This document shows, one piece after another, positions 5,543 to 11,997 of a DNA stretch of 12,025 nucleotides; within the stretch, counting starts at the first letter, position 1, and each line of letters starts with the position of its first letter. This DNA is from Bacillus salipaludis (lineage in GTDB: Bacteria; Bacillota; Bacilli; Bacillales_B; DSM-18226). The position numbers and the translations under genes are program-made. The stretch lies in contig NZ_SMYO01000039.1 in NCBI RefSeq assembly GCF_004358205.1, forward strand, positions 1 through 12,025, in the 5' to 3' direction. Below the pieces are notes generated by a model that saw nothing but the letters and a program-made list of their open reading frames with translations, was not told the origin of the DNA and did not search any database.

Positions 5543-5615
5543 CTGTCCGTTAGCACAATTAAAACCAGTATTGCAGCAGCTATCCCATCTTTAACGTAAG
5601 CACCCGGTAGTTCAA
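5543..5615 (+). repeat. dispersed repeat, upstream of first DUF3231 gene
   Basis: The left module CTGTCCGTTAGCACAA starts at 5543. A hairpin-like CAGCAGCT section, CCCATCTTTAACGT and then GCACCCGGTAGTTCAA at 5600-5615 follow. The right module changes after GTTCAA into the sequence conserved upstream of both DUF3231 genes. The GCACCC at 5600 is the left limit of the 1119-bp duplication. Confidence 0.65.
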
Positions 5616-6718
5616 CAAGAAACTGCTCAACTATTATCATCTAAAAGGTTTAAGTCCAAAGAAACGCATATCTATTTCTGTATCAGTAAAAAATAAGGAA
5701 GAGGTGAGAGCAAGTGGAAAATGGTAATTTAAAACTTACATCTTCCGAAATAGGAACACTATGGGGGGAGTATGTAAACGGAACAATGACGGAGATAGTA
5801 AATAGGTATATGATTTCTATTCTGGAAGACGAATCAATAAAAAAGGTTTTTGAAATTGCCATTGGGACATGGGAAAAGCAAAAGAAGCAGCTTGTTTTCT
5901 TCATTGAGAAAGAGGGATTTCCAGTTCCAATTGGATTTACTGAGTCCGACCTTAATAAAAGTGTAGAGAGATTGTTTTCTGACACATTCTGCTTAAATTA
6001 TTTACATATTATGACTATTCATGGTTTGTTGGGTCATACGACTGCTTTAAGTGTTTCTGTCAGAAAGGACCTACGGGAATTTTATAACTCATGTGATAAT
6101 GATGCAAAAAGTATGTACGATTTAACCATTGAGTTATTGCTTGAAAAAGGAAAATTCCAAAGAGACCCCTATTTCTATCCTAACGAGAGCCCTGAATTTA
6201 TTGCTACCAAAGATTTTAGTGATGGATTCTTCGGAAAAGGGAGACTTTTATCTGCTTCAGAATTAATCAGTATTTCTCTTAACATTAAAAAGAGCATTAT
6301 GGCAAAAACATTATCAATCGGATTCAGTCAAGTCGCTGAATCGAAAGAAGTAAGAAAGTTTTTTGAAGAATTAGAAAAAACAGCAGATGAAAACATACAA
6401 GCACTTTCAAAAATTATGCACAAGGATAATTTGCCAGTTCCAATGTCGTGGGAATCAGAGGTTACAACGTCAAAAGACTCTCCTTTTTCAGATAAATTAA
6501 TGTTGTATCATATGGGTTTCTTGGCCCAAACTGCACAAGTATATCACGGGACAGGTCTAGCTGCAGCTATGCGAACAGACCTAGGTGTAGTTTATGAAAA
6601 AGCAATTCTAAAAACATTAGCAATCACCAAAAACTGGTTTGATATTATGGTGAAAAACAAGTGGTTAGAACAACCACCACTTGCTCCCAATAGAAAAGAA
6701 ATTGCAAAAGAAAAATAA
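5600..6718 (+). repeat. direct repeat copy 1 (DUF3231 gene plus 114-bp leader)
   Basis: Positions 5600-6718 align without any gap to 10263-11381, a constant offset of 4663. The similarity includes the 114 bp before the start codon and the whole coding region. It stops at the stop codon, after which the flanks differ completely. The divergence (about 14% at protein level) shows an old duplication, not a recent one. Confidence 0.85.
5714..6718 (+). CDS. DUF3231 family protein, copy 1
   Basis: The 334-aa helical soluble protein is of the DUF3231 type, a Bacillaceae family of unknown function with a predicted ferritin-like helical-bundle fold (recalled, not tested). It contains two copies of one domain, about 170 residues apart: FPVP...TESDL...LFSD...LNYLHIM...LSVSVRKDL..FY (69-124) repeats as LPVP...ESEV...PFSD...LYHMGF...LAAAMRTDL.VVY (240-294). 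There is no signal peptide or membrane helix. The start is GTG 5714 with AGAGGTGA upstream; the paralogue has ATG at the same place. A terminator follows the stop by 3 bp, so it is monocistronic. Its paralogue at 10377-11381 is about 86% identical. A stress or spore role is often supposed for such families, but nothing here shows it. Confidence 0.85.
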   Translation: MENGNLKLTSSEIGTLWGEYVNGTMTEIVNRYMISILEDESIKKVFEIAIGTWEKQKKQLVFFIEKEGFPVPIGFTESDLNKSVERLFSDTFCLNYLHIMTIHGLLGHTTALSVSVRKDLREFYNSCDNDAKSMYDLTIELLLEKGKFQRDPYFYPNESPEFIATKDFSDGFFGKGRLLSASELISISLNIKKSIMAKTLSIGFSQVAESKEVRKFFEELEKTADENIQALSKIMHKDNLPVPMSWESEVTTSKDSPFSDKLMLYHMGFLAQTAQVYHGTGLAAAMRTDLGVVYEKAILKTLAITKNWFDIMVKNKWLEQPPLAPNRKEIAKEK

Positions 6719-6720
6719 CT

Positions 6721-6758
6721 AAAAATGCCCTTCCTAATCGGTCGGGTATTTTAATTTT
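6721..6758 (+). terminator. rho-independent terminator of DUF3231 copy 1
   Basis: AAAATGCCC (6722-6730) pairs with GGGTATTTT (6744-6752), including one G-T pair, and is followed by AATTTTTA. It begins directly after the stop codon. Confidence 0.75.
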
Positions 6759-6782
6759 TAGAAAGATTATTCTTCCACTAAA

Positions 6783-6876
6783 CTGCCCCCGTTAGTGCAA
6801 TAAAAAAAGCTGCCTCAATGACAGCTTCCGCTCTTAAACTCAAGCACCCTATAGTTTAAGTACATTTGTTCACAAA
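6783..6876 (+). repeat. dispersed repeat, complete copy
   Basis: The left module is CTGCCCCCGTTAGTGCAA. The hairpin is AGCTGCC (6808-6814) with GACAGCT (6820-6826), in which one pair becomes G-U, so the stem is kept. The right module is GCACCCTATAGTTTAAGTAC ending TTCACAAA, at 6844-6876. On the minus strand the hairpin is followed by seven T. Confidence 0.75.
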
Positions 6877-6900
6877 CTTAGCTTTATTACAGGGATGCTG

Positions 6901-6968
6901 CCATTTACTTCAAGAAGAAAAGCTGCCGAAAATGGCAGCTGATCTTTAACTCTTGCCCCAGTTGAAGA
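6901..6968 (-). repeat. dispersed repeat copy; its hairpin likely terminates the HAD gene
   Basis: The left part CCATTTACTTCAAGAAGAAA is shared with the copy at 7737-7813. The hairpin AGCTGCC (6921-6927), GAAAAT, GGCAGCT (6934-6940) matches the 4774 hairpin except for one loop base. ATCTTTAACTCTTGCCCCAG follows, with a decayed right module. The hairpin read on minus is AGCTGCC, loop, GGCAGCTTTTCTTCTT, a good rho-independent terminator 38 bp after the HAD stop. The element itself is oriented plus like all the other copies; the minus strand given here is that of the terminator. Confidence 0.7.
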
Positions 6969-6977
6969 ACAAGTTTT

Positions 6978-7643
6978 TTATTTTACCAGACTTCCCATTA
7001 ATAATTCCTTTAACTGGTCAACACTTTTGACAATATGGGTAGGGTTAGAATTACTTAATTCTTCATAAGAACCATAACCATATGTAACTCCAATTGAATC
7101 AATACCGGTGTTATTTGCCCCAATAATATCGTGCTTTCTGTCACCAACCATAATAAAGTTATCTAGCTTTTGTTCATTGTACTTATCTAGTATGTATTGA
7201 ATAATTTCAGTTTTTGATGTTCTTGTTCCATCAAGATTACTTCCTACCACAAGTTCAAAATAGTGGTCAATATTAAAATACTTTAGAATTTGTTCAGAAT
7301 AAATTGTAGGTTTTGAAGTTGCGACAACCAAAGTGAATTCTTGGTCTTTTAAAGATTTTAAGAGTAATGGAATATTTGGATATAATTTATTTTCAAACAT
7401 TCCTTTTTCCTTAAACCTTTTCCTATAAAAATCAATTGCTTTTTGTGTATTTCCCTCATCGAAATCATAATATTCAGCAAATGAGACTTGTAGTGGTGGA
7501 CCAATAAAACATTCAAGTTTGTCAATATCTGGTTCATTAATGTCCATCTTTTGTAAGGCATATTGAACCGATTTAGTAATTCCAACTTTTGGGTCTGAAA
7601 GTGTTCCGTCTAAATCAAACAAGATAACTTTATATTTGTCCAT
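6978..7643 (-). CDS. HAD superfamily hydrolase (phosphoglycolate phosphatase-like, Gph group)
   Basis: The 221-aa phosphatase shows all four HAD motifs. Motif I is FDLDGTLSD, with nucleophile Asp10 and acid/base Asp12. Motif II is VVATSK (Thr109/Ser110). Motif III Lys is in SKTEII (Lys144), and motif IV is GDRKHD (Asp168, Asp172). A helical cap (about 16-88), including FIGPPL after motif I, marks subclass C1, the Gph and pyrophosphatase PpaX-like group. Such enzymes remove phosphate from small sugars, glycolate phosphate or nucleotides in the cytoplasm; the substrate here is not determined. The ATG at 7643 has GAAGGAG about 14 nt upstream, rather far, but there is no better in-frame start. 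The gene stands alone between two dispersed repeat copies. Confidence 0.87.
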   Translation of the reverse strand: MDKYKVILFDLDGTLSDPKVGITKSVQYALQKMDINEPDIDKLECFIGPPLQVSFAEYYDFDEGNTQKAIDFYRKRFKEKGMFENKLYPNIPLLLKSLKDQEFTLVVATSKPTIYSEQILKYFNIDHYFELVVGSNLDGTRTSKTEIIQYILDKYNEQKLDNFIMVGDRKHDIIGANNTGIDSIGVTYGYGSYEELSNSNPTHIVKSVDQLKELLMGSLVK

Positions 7644-7697
7644 ATTAAATAAATAAACTCCTTCTTGTAGTTAATGCCAAATCAATTTTATCATATA

Positions 7698-7718
7698 AAT
7701 TTCAAAAAAATTGAAATT
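7698..7718. promoter_or_regulatory. palindrome upstream of the HAD gene
   Basis: AATTTCAA (7698-7705) and TTGAAATT (7711-7718) form a perfect 8-bp inverted repeat with a 5-A spacer. It lies about 55-75 bp upstream of the start, next to a TATGAT -10-like hexamer (minus, 7695-7690). It could be an operator or simply AT-rich symmetry. Confidence 0.3.
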
Positions 7719-7736
7719 CTCATTCGACAATTCTTC

Positions 7737-7813
7737 CATTTACTTCAAGAAGAAAAATTCGTCTGCACTTATAGTAGAAACGCACCCGTTTGTTTAAGTA
7801 CAATATTTTACTA
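7737..7813 (+). repeat. dispersed repeat copy
   Basis: The left part CATTTACTTCAAGAAGAAAA is identical to the copy at 6901. A divergent middle is followed by the right module GCACCCGTTTGTTTAAGTAC and AATATTTTACTA (7782-7813). The 558-bp gap 7644-8201 holds this repeat, the hairpin at 7847-7873, the VOC relic at 7921-8067 and the leader of the secreted-protein gene. Confidence 0.65.
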
Positions 7814-7846
7814 AGTAAAAAATAATAAAGTTTTAATATAAAAATA

Positions 7847-7873
7847 GGTATTACCGTTTTGTGAAGTAATACC
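7847..7873 (+). repeat. hairpin right of repeat, covarying with 4870-4895
   Basis: GGTATTAC (7847-7854) and GTAATACC (7866-7873) form a perfect 8-bp stem with an 11-nt loop ending in GTGAA. The 4870 hairpin has GCATTAC/GTAATGC with a loop ending GTTGAA, so a C-G pair there corresponds to a T-A pair here. Confidence 0.55.
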
Positions 7874-7920
7874 CCATTACCTAATGTAGATTTTTTATTT
7901 ATTAATTTCCCCTAAAACAT

Positions 7921-8067
7921 TCACAAAGGGAGATTTAATTGCCACGAAACCCCGAATCGGTCATCTAGCCAACCAAACTTCTTACTGAAACCATAATCGC
8001 TAATTAGCAATTGTTGAACTAAACTGTCTGTCAATAATGATTCCAAGCTGTAATCCTCTTGAATCAC
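7921..8067 (-). pseudogene. VOC/PhnB-like (glyoxalase superfamily) C-terminal remnant
   Basis: The minus-strand frame ends in SDYGFSKKFGWLDDRFGVSW followed by QLNLPL and TGA at 7923-7921. This is the characteristic C-terminus of PhnB-like VOC proteins (S/DKFGVSWQ). Upstream residues (EDYSLESLLTDSLVQQLLI) still look like the preceding segment but have lost its usual Gly-rich turn. A stop at 8070-8068 cuts the frame about 48 codons before the end. The N-terminal two thirds and a start with SD are missing, so it is a gene fragment. No partner frame is found further upstream before the secreted-protein gene. Confidence 0.72.
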
Positions 8068-8201
8068 TCAGCATTTAATTGAATATTAAATTAGCTTGAA
8101 TTTCTGCAAAGTGTGAAAATTGTCGAACGGTTACTGAGTACAGTTTGTCTTCCATATTATACAATTAGGACAAGGTTTAGGTTTCCAATATCTGGAGGTT
8201 T

Positions 8202-8582
8202 ATGATGAGAAAAATGAAAGTATTGATTCTGACGGTTGTGTTTCTTTTGACTATGGCTCTGCCAGCAATGGCGCAAAGCAATTCCCCTGTAAACAAAGGC
8301 TCTTTTCAAGGTGCTTCATTCTATGGTTCAGAAGCTACTAGCGATACCTCTGTAGGCCTTTTTACTAACTTTGAAGATAAGGATTCTTACATCCTTTATT
8401 ACCAAACCTATGATTATGAAAAAGACGAATACTATTATGGCAGCGCTGTAGTTCCAGCAACCAAAGTGGTTTTTGACATTAACAAGGGGACAGCCAAAGT
8501 GAATCAGACAGTAGAAGTAAATAAAGTTGATCTTACTCGCGATGAAGAAGGAAATTGCACTGGCGATGAATCGTCGAATTAA
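8202..8582 (+). CDS. secreted protein of unknown family, C-terminus replaced at an IS3 junction
   Basis: The 126-aa frame begins with a clear signal peptide: basic MRKMK, hydrophobic VLILTVVFLLTMALP, and cleavage probably after AMA (residue 24). The mature part is polar and Tyr-rich (DSYILYYQTYDYEKDEYYYG), followed by a beta-looking VVPATKVVFDINKGTAKVNQ. GGAGG at 8194-8198 favours the second ATG (8205, 6-nt spacer) over the first (8202, 3 nt). The last residues, from about GNCTGDESSN, are read out of frame from IS3 orfA sequence. The original C-terminus is therefore gone and the protein is probably truncated. I do not recognise the family. No terminator of its own remains. Confidence 0.65.
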   Translation: MMRKMKVLILTVVFLLTMALPAMAQSNSPVNKGSFQGASFYGSEATSDTSVGLFTNFEDKDSYILYYQTYDYEKDEYYYGSAVVPATKVVFDINKGTAKVNQTVEVNKVDLTRDEEGNCTGDESSN

Positions 8583-8697
8583 TGAACTTTCGCTTGAAGA
8601 ACAAAACGCTAGGTTAGAGGCACAAATTAACCTTTTGAAGGCTGAGAATGAACTTTTAAAAAAGATTCGTATGGCAGAAAGGGGGCTGATAAAGTAA
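8551..8697 (+). pseudogene. IS3-family OrfA, C-terminal remnant
   Basis: The frame reads EIALAMNRRINELSLEEQNA and continues as a leucine-zipper-like RLEAQINLLKAENELLKKIR, ending at TAA 8695-8697. This is the coiled-coil end of OrfA, which normally follows an N-terminal HTH. The HTH is absent and the frame is not joined to the upstream signal-peptide gene (different frame). The purine run AAAGGGGG at 8678-8685, near its end, lies where IS3 elements make the -1 frameshift into orfB; orfB is indeed in the -1 frame and open through this point. Confidence 0.75.
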
Positions 8698-8762
8698 AAG
8701 TCCCAGCTAGCCAGAAATTCATTCTGATTGACTCAGTTATTGAAAAGTTCCATCTAAAACAT

Positions 8763-9614
8763 ATGGTGAAATACCTTTGTAAGATATCTGGTGTTTCACG
8801 TAGTGGTTATTATAACTATTTCTCACAGAAGTCTAGGGACCAAAGAAAACGCAAAGGTGAAAAGGATGCAGCGGCAAAGGAATTGATTTTAAAAGCTTTT
8901 CACTTTAAAGGTCGTATGAAAGGGGCACGTCAAATCAAAATGACATTGGCGGGTCAATTTCAGTGTGTCTACAATTTGAAACGAATCCGAAGAATTATGA
9001 AAAAACACGGTATCATCTGCCCTATTAGAAAATCAAATCCATACAAAAGAATGATGAAAGCAACACAAGAACATCGTGTAGTGCCAAACCTGTTAAACCG
9101 TCAATTTAAGCAGGAGATTCCTGGCAAAATACTACTTACCGATATCACTAATCTAAATTATCAGAATGGACAAAGAGCTTACTTATCAGTTATTAAGGAC
9201 GGATCAACGGGGCAAATCCTGGCTAAACATATATCAGACCGTATCACTATGGAACTGGCCACTAACACTTTACACAAGCTAAAGAAAAATCGAAACTTTA
9301 AGAAAGCAAAAGATGCCTTGATCCATTCAGACCAAGGGACTCACTATACCCACCCTGATTTCCAAAAGCTCGTCAAGAAACTAGGGATACGTCAGTCCAT
9401 GTCCAGACGGGGGAACTGTTGGGACAACGCACCAATAGAATCATTCTTTGGTCACCTTAAAGACGAGGCCAAAATAAAGTCATGTAAAACTTTAGATGAA
9501 CTAAAACGAGAAATAAACAAGTATATTACTTACTATAATTATAACAGGTATCAATGGAACCTAAAAAAGATGACCCCTGTTCAATACAGAGATCATCTTC
9601 TTCAAGCTGCCTGA
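8763..9614 (+). CDS. IS3-family transposase OrfB (DDE integrase core)
   Basis: The catalytic half of an IS3 transposase. The order is an HTH_21-like segment RMKGARQIKMTLAGQ (51-65) and then the rve integrase core. The catalytic triad is intact: Asp127 in LLTDITNLNY, Asp190 in IHSDQGTHY and Glu226 in NAPIESFFGHLKDE, with 35 residues between the last two (DD35E). RRGNCWDN before the Glu is diagnostic for IS3. The first ATG is 8763, but conserved residues (VPASQKFILIDSVIEKFHLK) precede it in the same frame. The natural product is thus an OrfAB fusion made by -1 frameshifting near 8680. Since orfA lacks its DNA-binding part, the element is probably inactive. Confidence 0.9.
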   Translation: MVKYLCKISGVSRSGYYNYFSQKSRDQRKRKGEKDAAAKELILKAFHFKGRMKGARQIKMTLAGQFQCVYNLKRIRRIMKKHGIICPIRKSNPYKRMMKATQEHRVVPNLLNRQFKQEIPGKILLTDITNLNYQNGQRAYLSVIKDGSTGQILAKHISDRITMELATNTLHKLKKNRNFKKAKDALIHSDQGTHYTHPDFQKLVKKLGIRQSMSRRGNCWDNAPIESFFGHLKDEAKIKSCKTLDELKREINKYITYYNYNRYQWNLKKMTPVQYRDHLLQAA

Positions 9615-9710
9615 CCTTTTTTTAAAATGTCCTTTACAAAGGGTACACATTAATCATTAACCGACCTTTTATTTTGTCGATAGTCTCACAAATTCGTCCT
9701 TTGAATTTAC

Positions 9711-9791
9711 CTGCCCATTTAAAATAAGGTTGCCTCTATCGATCCCATCTTTAACTCTTGCACCCGTTACTTTAAGTGAAACATTTCACAA
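9711..9791 (+). repeat. dispersed repeat copy
   Basis: The left module is CTGCCCATTTAAAATAAG at 9711. A degraded middle lacks the AGCTGCC stem, then comes ATCTTTAACTCTT and the right module GCACCCGTTACTTTAAGTGA ending TTTCACAATC (9760-9791). It lies between the IS3 right end and the glycine-zipper gene; the gap 9650-9893 holds nothing else apart from a terminator. Confidence 0.7.
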
Positions 9792-9846
9792 TCTTTTTTT
9801 TGGAAATTTACCTAAAAAAGCTGAATTAATTAATAGAAAAATAAAA

Positions 9847-9870
9847 GGACTCTCTTTTTAAAAGTCTTAA
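9847..9870 (-). terminator. weak terminator of the glycine-zipper gene
   Basis: On the minus strand AAGACT, a 10-12 nt loop, AGTCCTT and then TTATTTTT form a short imperfect stem with a T tract, about 25 bp after the gene's stop. Confidence 0.45.
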
Positions 9871-9893
9871 TGCATGTACCTCTTTGTATTAAT

Positions 9894-10103
9894 CTAATCT
9901 TCTCGGTTCGCATCACCGTCATTAGCTTCATCGGCTCCTTCGCCGAGATTGTTACCCATCACTCCACCTGTAATTGCTCCTACTACAGTACCAATCGGAC
10001 CGTAAGCAAGACCCACGGTAGCACCAGAGACAGCACCAACAACAGTACCTACAGCCTCACCAGCATCGTTATCGACTCGATTGCGTTCGTTTTTATCAGC
10101 CAT
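9894..10103 (-). CDS. small glycine-zipper protein
   Basis: The 69-aa protein has a polar N-terminus (MADKNERNRVDNDAGEA) and a central run of small residues with glycines at regular four- or eight-residue spacing: GTVVGAVSGATVGLAYGPIG, then TVVGAITGGVMGNNLGEG (about 19-56). A very acidic tail rich in D and E follows. Such glycine zippers form tightly packed membrane helices, often a hairpin, and occur in bacteriocin-like and outer-layer stress proteins. There is no signal peptide. AAGGAG with an 8-nt spacer supports the ATG at 10103. It is monocistronic, between the IS3 remnant and the second DUF3231 gene. Function is unknown; membrane insertion is inferred from the zipper. Confidence 0.75.
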   Translation of the reverse strand: MADKNERNRVDNDAGEAVGTVVGAVSGATVGLAYGPIGTVVGAITGGVMGNNLGEGADEANDGDANRED

Positions 10104-10262
10104 TCATTTCACTCCTTATTAAAAAATGGGCAGTGCTTTTCCAGTACAATCCCTTAACATATTTTGTCCTAGAAAGACAGAATTACACGATGAATAATTT
10201 ACTCCCTTAAATATCCTAACCGACAAGACAATAACAAAAATGTCACAAATTTTGCAACCATT

Positions 10263-11381
10263 GCACCCTTTAGTTTAACAAGAAACTGCTCAACTATTAT
10301 CAACTAAAAGGTTTAAGTCCAAGGAAACGCATAACTATTTCTGAGTCAGTAAAAAATACGGAAGAGGTGAGAACATATGGAAAATGATAATTTAAAACTT
10401 ACGTCTTCCGAAATTGGAACACTATGGGGGGAGTATATAAACGGAACGATGACCGAGATAGTAAATAAATATATGATTTCTATTTTGGAAGACGAAGAGG
10501 TGAAAAATGTTTTTGAAATTGCCATTGAGACATGGGAAAAGCAAAAGAAGCAGCTTGTTTCCTTCATGGAGAAAGATGGTTTTCCAGTTCCGAATGGATT
10601 TACTGAGTCCGATCTTAATAAGGGTGCAAAGAGATTGTTTTCTGACACATTGTGCTTAAATTATTTACATATAATGACGATACATGGTTTGTTGGGTCAT
10701 ACCACTGCTTTAAGTGTTTCTGTCAGAAAGGACCTACGTGAATTTTACAATTCATGTGATAATGATGCAAAAAGGATGTACGATTTAACCATTGAGTTAT
10801 TGCTTAAAAAAGGAAAATTCCAACGAGATCCCTATTTCTATCCTAAAGAGAACCCTGAATATATTTCCACCAAAGATTTTACTGATGGATTCTTCGGAAA
10901 AGGGAGACTTTTATCTGCTACAGAAATAATCAGTATTTCTCTTAATATTAAAAAAAGCATTATGGCAAAAACTCTTTCAATCGGGTTCAGTCAAGTCGCT
11001 GAATCGGAAGAAATAAGAACGTTTTTTGAGGAAATAGGAAAAAAGGCAGATGAAAACATACAAGCCCTTGCAAGTATTTTGCACAAGGATAATTTGCCCA
11101 TTCCAATGTCGTGGGAATCAGAGGTTACAACGTCACAGGACTCTCCTTTTTCAGATAAATTAATGTTGTATCATATGGGTTTCTTGGGTCAAACTGCACA
11201 AGTATATTACGGTACAGGTCTAGCAGGAGCCATGCGAACAGACCTAGCTGTCGTTTATGAAAAGACAATTCTAAAAACATTAACATTGACAAAAAGTTGG
11301 TTCGATATTATGGTGGAAAACAAATGGTTAGAACAGCCACCACTTGCTCCCAATAGAAAAGAACTTGCACAAGATAAATAA
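10263..11381 (+). repeat. direct repeat copy 2 (DUF3231 gene plus leader)
   Basis: This is the partner of 5600-6718 at an offset of 4663, gap-free from GCACCC at 10263 to the stop codon. The 114-bp leader is nearly identical between the copies, for example AACAAGAAACTGCTCAAC and AAAAGGTTTAAGTCCAA. It therefore probably carries a shared promoter or regulatory element. Confidence 0.85.
10377..11381 (+). CDS. DUF3231 family protein, copy 2
   Basis: The 334-aa paralogue of the protein at 5714-6718 has the same length with no indels and about 47 differences (about 86% identity, counted by eye). The segment around 93-131 (CLNYLHIMTIHGLLGHTTAL and following residues) is unchanged. Changes are mostly conservative and spread along the protein, with no stop or frameshift, so both copies appear to be under selection. 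It shows the same internal two-domain duplication: FPVP with TESDL in the first half, LPIP with ESEV in the second. The start is ATG 10377 with GAGGTGA upstream. It is followed at once by its own strong terminator, different in sequence from that of copy 1. Confidence 0.86.
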   Translation: MENDNLKLTSSEIGTLWGEYINGTMTEIVNKYMISILEDEEVKNVFEIAIETWEKQKKQLVSFMEKDGFPVPNGFTESDLNKGAKRLFSDTLCLNYLHIMTIHGLLGHTTALSVSVRKDLREFYNSCDNDAKRMYDLTIELLLKKGKFQRDPYFYPKENPEYISTKDFTDGFFGKGRLLSATEIISISLNIKKSIMAKTLSIGFSQVAESEEIRTFFEEIGKKADENIQALASILHKDNLPIPMSWESEVTTSQDSPFSDKLMLYHMGFLGQTAQVYYGTGLAGAMRTDLAVVYEKTILKTLTLTKSWFDIMVENKWLEQPPLAPNRKELAQDK

Positions 11382-11385
11382 GATA

Positions 11386-11419
11386 TACCCCTCATTAGTG
11401 AGGGGTACACTTTTAATTA
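11386..11419 (+). terminator. rho-independent terminator of DUF3231 copy 2
   Basis: A perfect 9-bp stem, TACCCCTCA (11386-11394) with TGAGGGGTA (11399-11407), has a 4-nt loop. CACTTTTAATTAACTTTTT follows. Confidence 0.85.
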
Positions 11420-11477
11420 ACTTTTTAATTTAAGGGATAATTTCAACATAAAGTAGTTATTTCCTTCTTAAGCTAAT

Positions 11478-11511
11478 CTGCCCGATAGTTTAAGAACAAC
11501 ATTTCACAATC
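11478..11511 (+). repeat. dispersed repeat, fused left/right module
   Basis: CTGCCCGATAGTTTAAGAAC and then AACATTTCACAATC begins like the left module (CTGCCCG) and continues like the right one (TAGTTTAAG...TTCACAA). A hairpin-like GGGCGA...TCGC section follows at about 11534-11560, similar in layout to the variant at 3815-3868. Confidence 0.6.
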
Positions 11512-11582
11512 TTTCTGGTAGAAAAAGAAAAGGGCGACCTTCTTGTTGGAGAATCGCACTCGTGACTAAAAGCAGAAAAATT

Positions 11583-11810
11583 TTAAATACCCGAATTGAC
11601 TAAATGCGAGAATAATCCTACCAAACCTATAACAATTGCAATGCTTAATAAAGCAATCGTATATTTCTTTCTAATCAGATTAAATATCGAAACTATAACA
11701 CCAAGAGATAGAAGTACAACAGTTGAAACAATGTCTTTAGCAAAATACATATAATTTAGTACCCCTAAAATCACCAAAATCAAAGGCAACAAATTTATGA
11801 AAAACTTCAT
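11583..11810 (-). CDS. small membrane protein of unknown function
   Basis: The 75-aa hydrophobic protein starts MKFFINLLPLILVILGVLNY (helix 1), then a short loop with MYFAKD. Helix 2 is VSTVVLLSLGVIVSIFNLI, followed by the basic turn RKKYT and helix 3, IALLSIAIVIGLVGLFSHL. It has three short helices, or two plus a signal-like first one. The longer frame starts at a TTG (11825) with AAGGAG five bases upstream. I prefer ATG 11810, which begins with a classic MKFF and has GGGGGGA six bases before it; either is possible. I do not recognise the family. It lies 72 bp from the group II intron 3' end, with no partner gene. Confidence 0.65.
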   Translation of the reverse strand: MKFFINLLPLILVILGVLNYMYFAKDIVSTVVLLSLGVIVSIFNLIRKKYTIALLSIAIVIGLVGLFSHLVNSGI

Positions 11811-11881
11811 TCTATATCCCCCCAATCTCTCTCCTTATAATAACATAATTATCCAAATGTCAATTAAACCTTCTTAAAGTA

Positions 11882-11937
11882 GTCGAGTAGAAGGGAGCCT
11901 TTCTACCTTCCGGTAGATTGTACTCCTCCCCCTCACA
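11882..11937 (-). ncRNA. group II intron domain VI and 3' end
   Basis: On the minus strand, after domain V, a GGGAG/CTCCC stem encloses CTACC-GGAA-GGTAG with an A-rich internal bulge (AGAAAGG), as in domain VI with its branch-point A. The segment ends CTACTCGAC, and group II introns end in AY. This places the 3' splice site after position 11882; 11881 downward would be the 3' exon. Confidence 0.68.
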
Positions 11938-11970
11938 GAACCGTGCTTGCACTATTAATGCACACGGCTC
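11938..11970 (-). ncRNA. group II intron domain V
   Basis: The minus strand reads GAGCCGTGTGCATTAATAGT and then GCAAGCACGGTTC, 33 nt in total. This fits domain V, the catalytic hairpin: GAGCCG...CGGTTC outer stem with the AGC triad, a two-base bulge on the 3' side, and an apical stem TGC/GCA. It is a highly conserved and diagnostic element. Confidence 0.8.
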
Positions 11971-11997
11971 CTCCTAGTTATCGTTTACAGACTGTAG

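Larger units (their letters stand above)
8545..9649 (+). mobile_element. IS3-family insertion sequence, 5'-truncated
   Basis: The element contains the end of orfA and a complete orfB, but the orfA helix-turn-helix and left inverted repeat are missing. The left limit is therefore a breakpoint inside orfA at about 8545-8551, fused to the secreted-protein gene. A likely right end lies about 35 bp after the orfB stop: TGTCCTTTACAAAGGGTACA (9628-9647) ends in ACA, the common CA-3' terminus of IS3 elements. With one end lost, it cannot move by itself. Confidence 0.75.

Noticed and set aside
5192..5599. 135-codon plus-strand frame over the acetyltransferase gene
   Set aside because: Antisense shadow of the GNAT gene. 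It is Ser/Leu-rich as typical for the reverse of such genes, with no SD.
4751..7813. Possible CRISPR array because of recurring short repeats
   Set aside because: Copies are 0.1-2.4 kb apart, of variable length and with genes between them. There is no regular repeat-spacer unit and no cas gene.
9870..10157. 95-codon plus-strand frame over the glycine-zipper gene
   Set aside because: Antisense to a gene with a good SD and a regular glycine pattern. The Thr/Ser-rich translation is a by-product.
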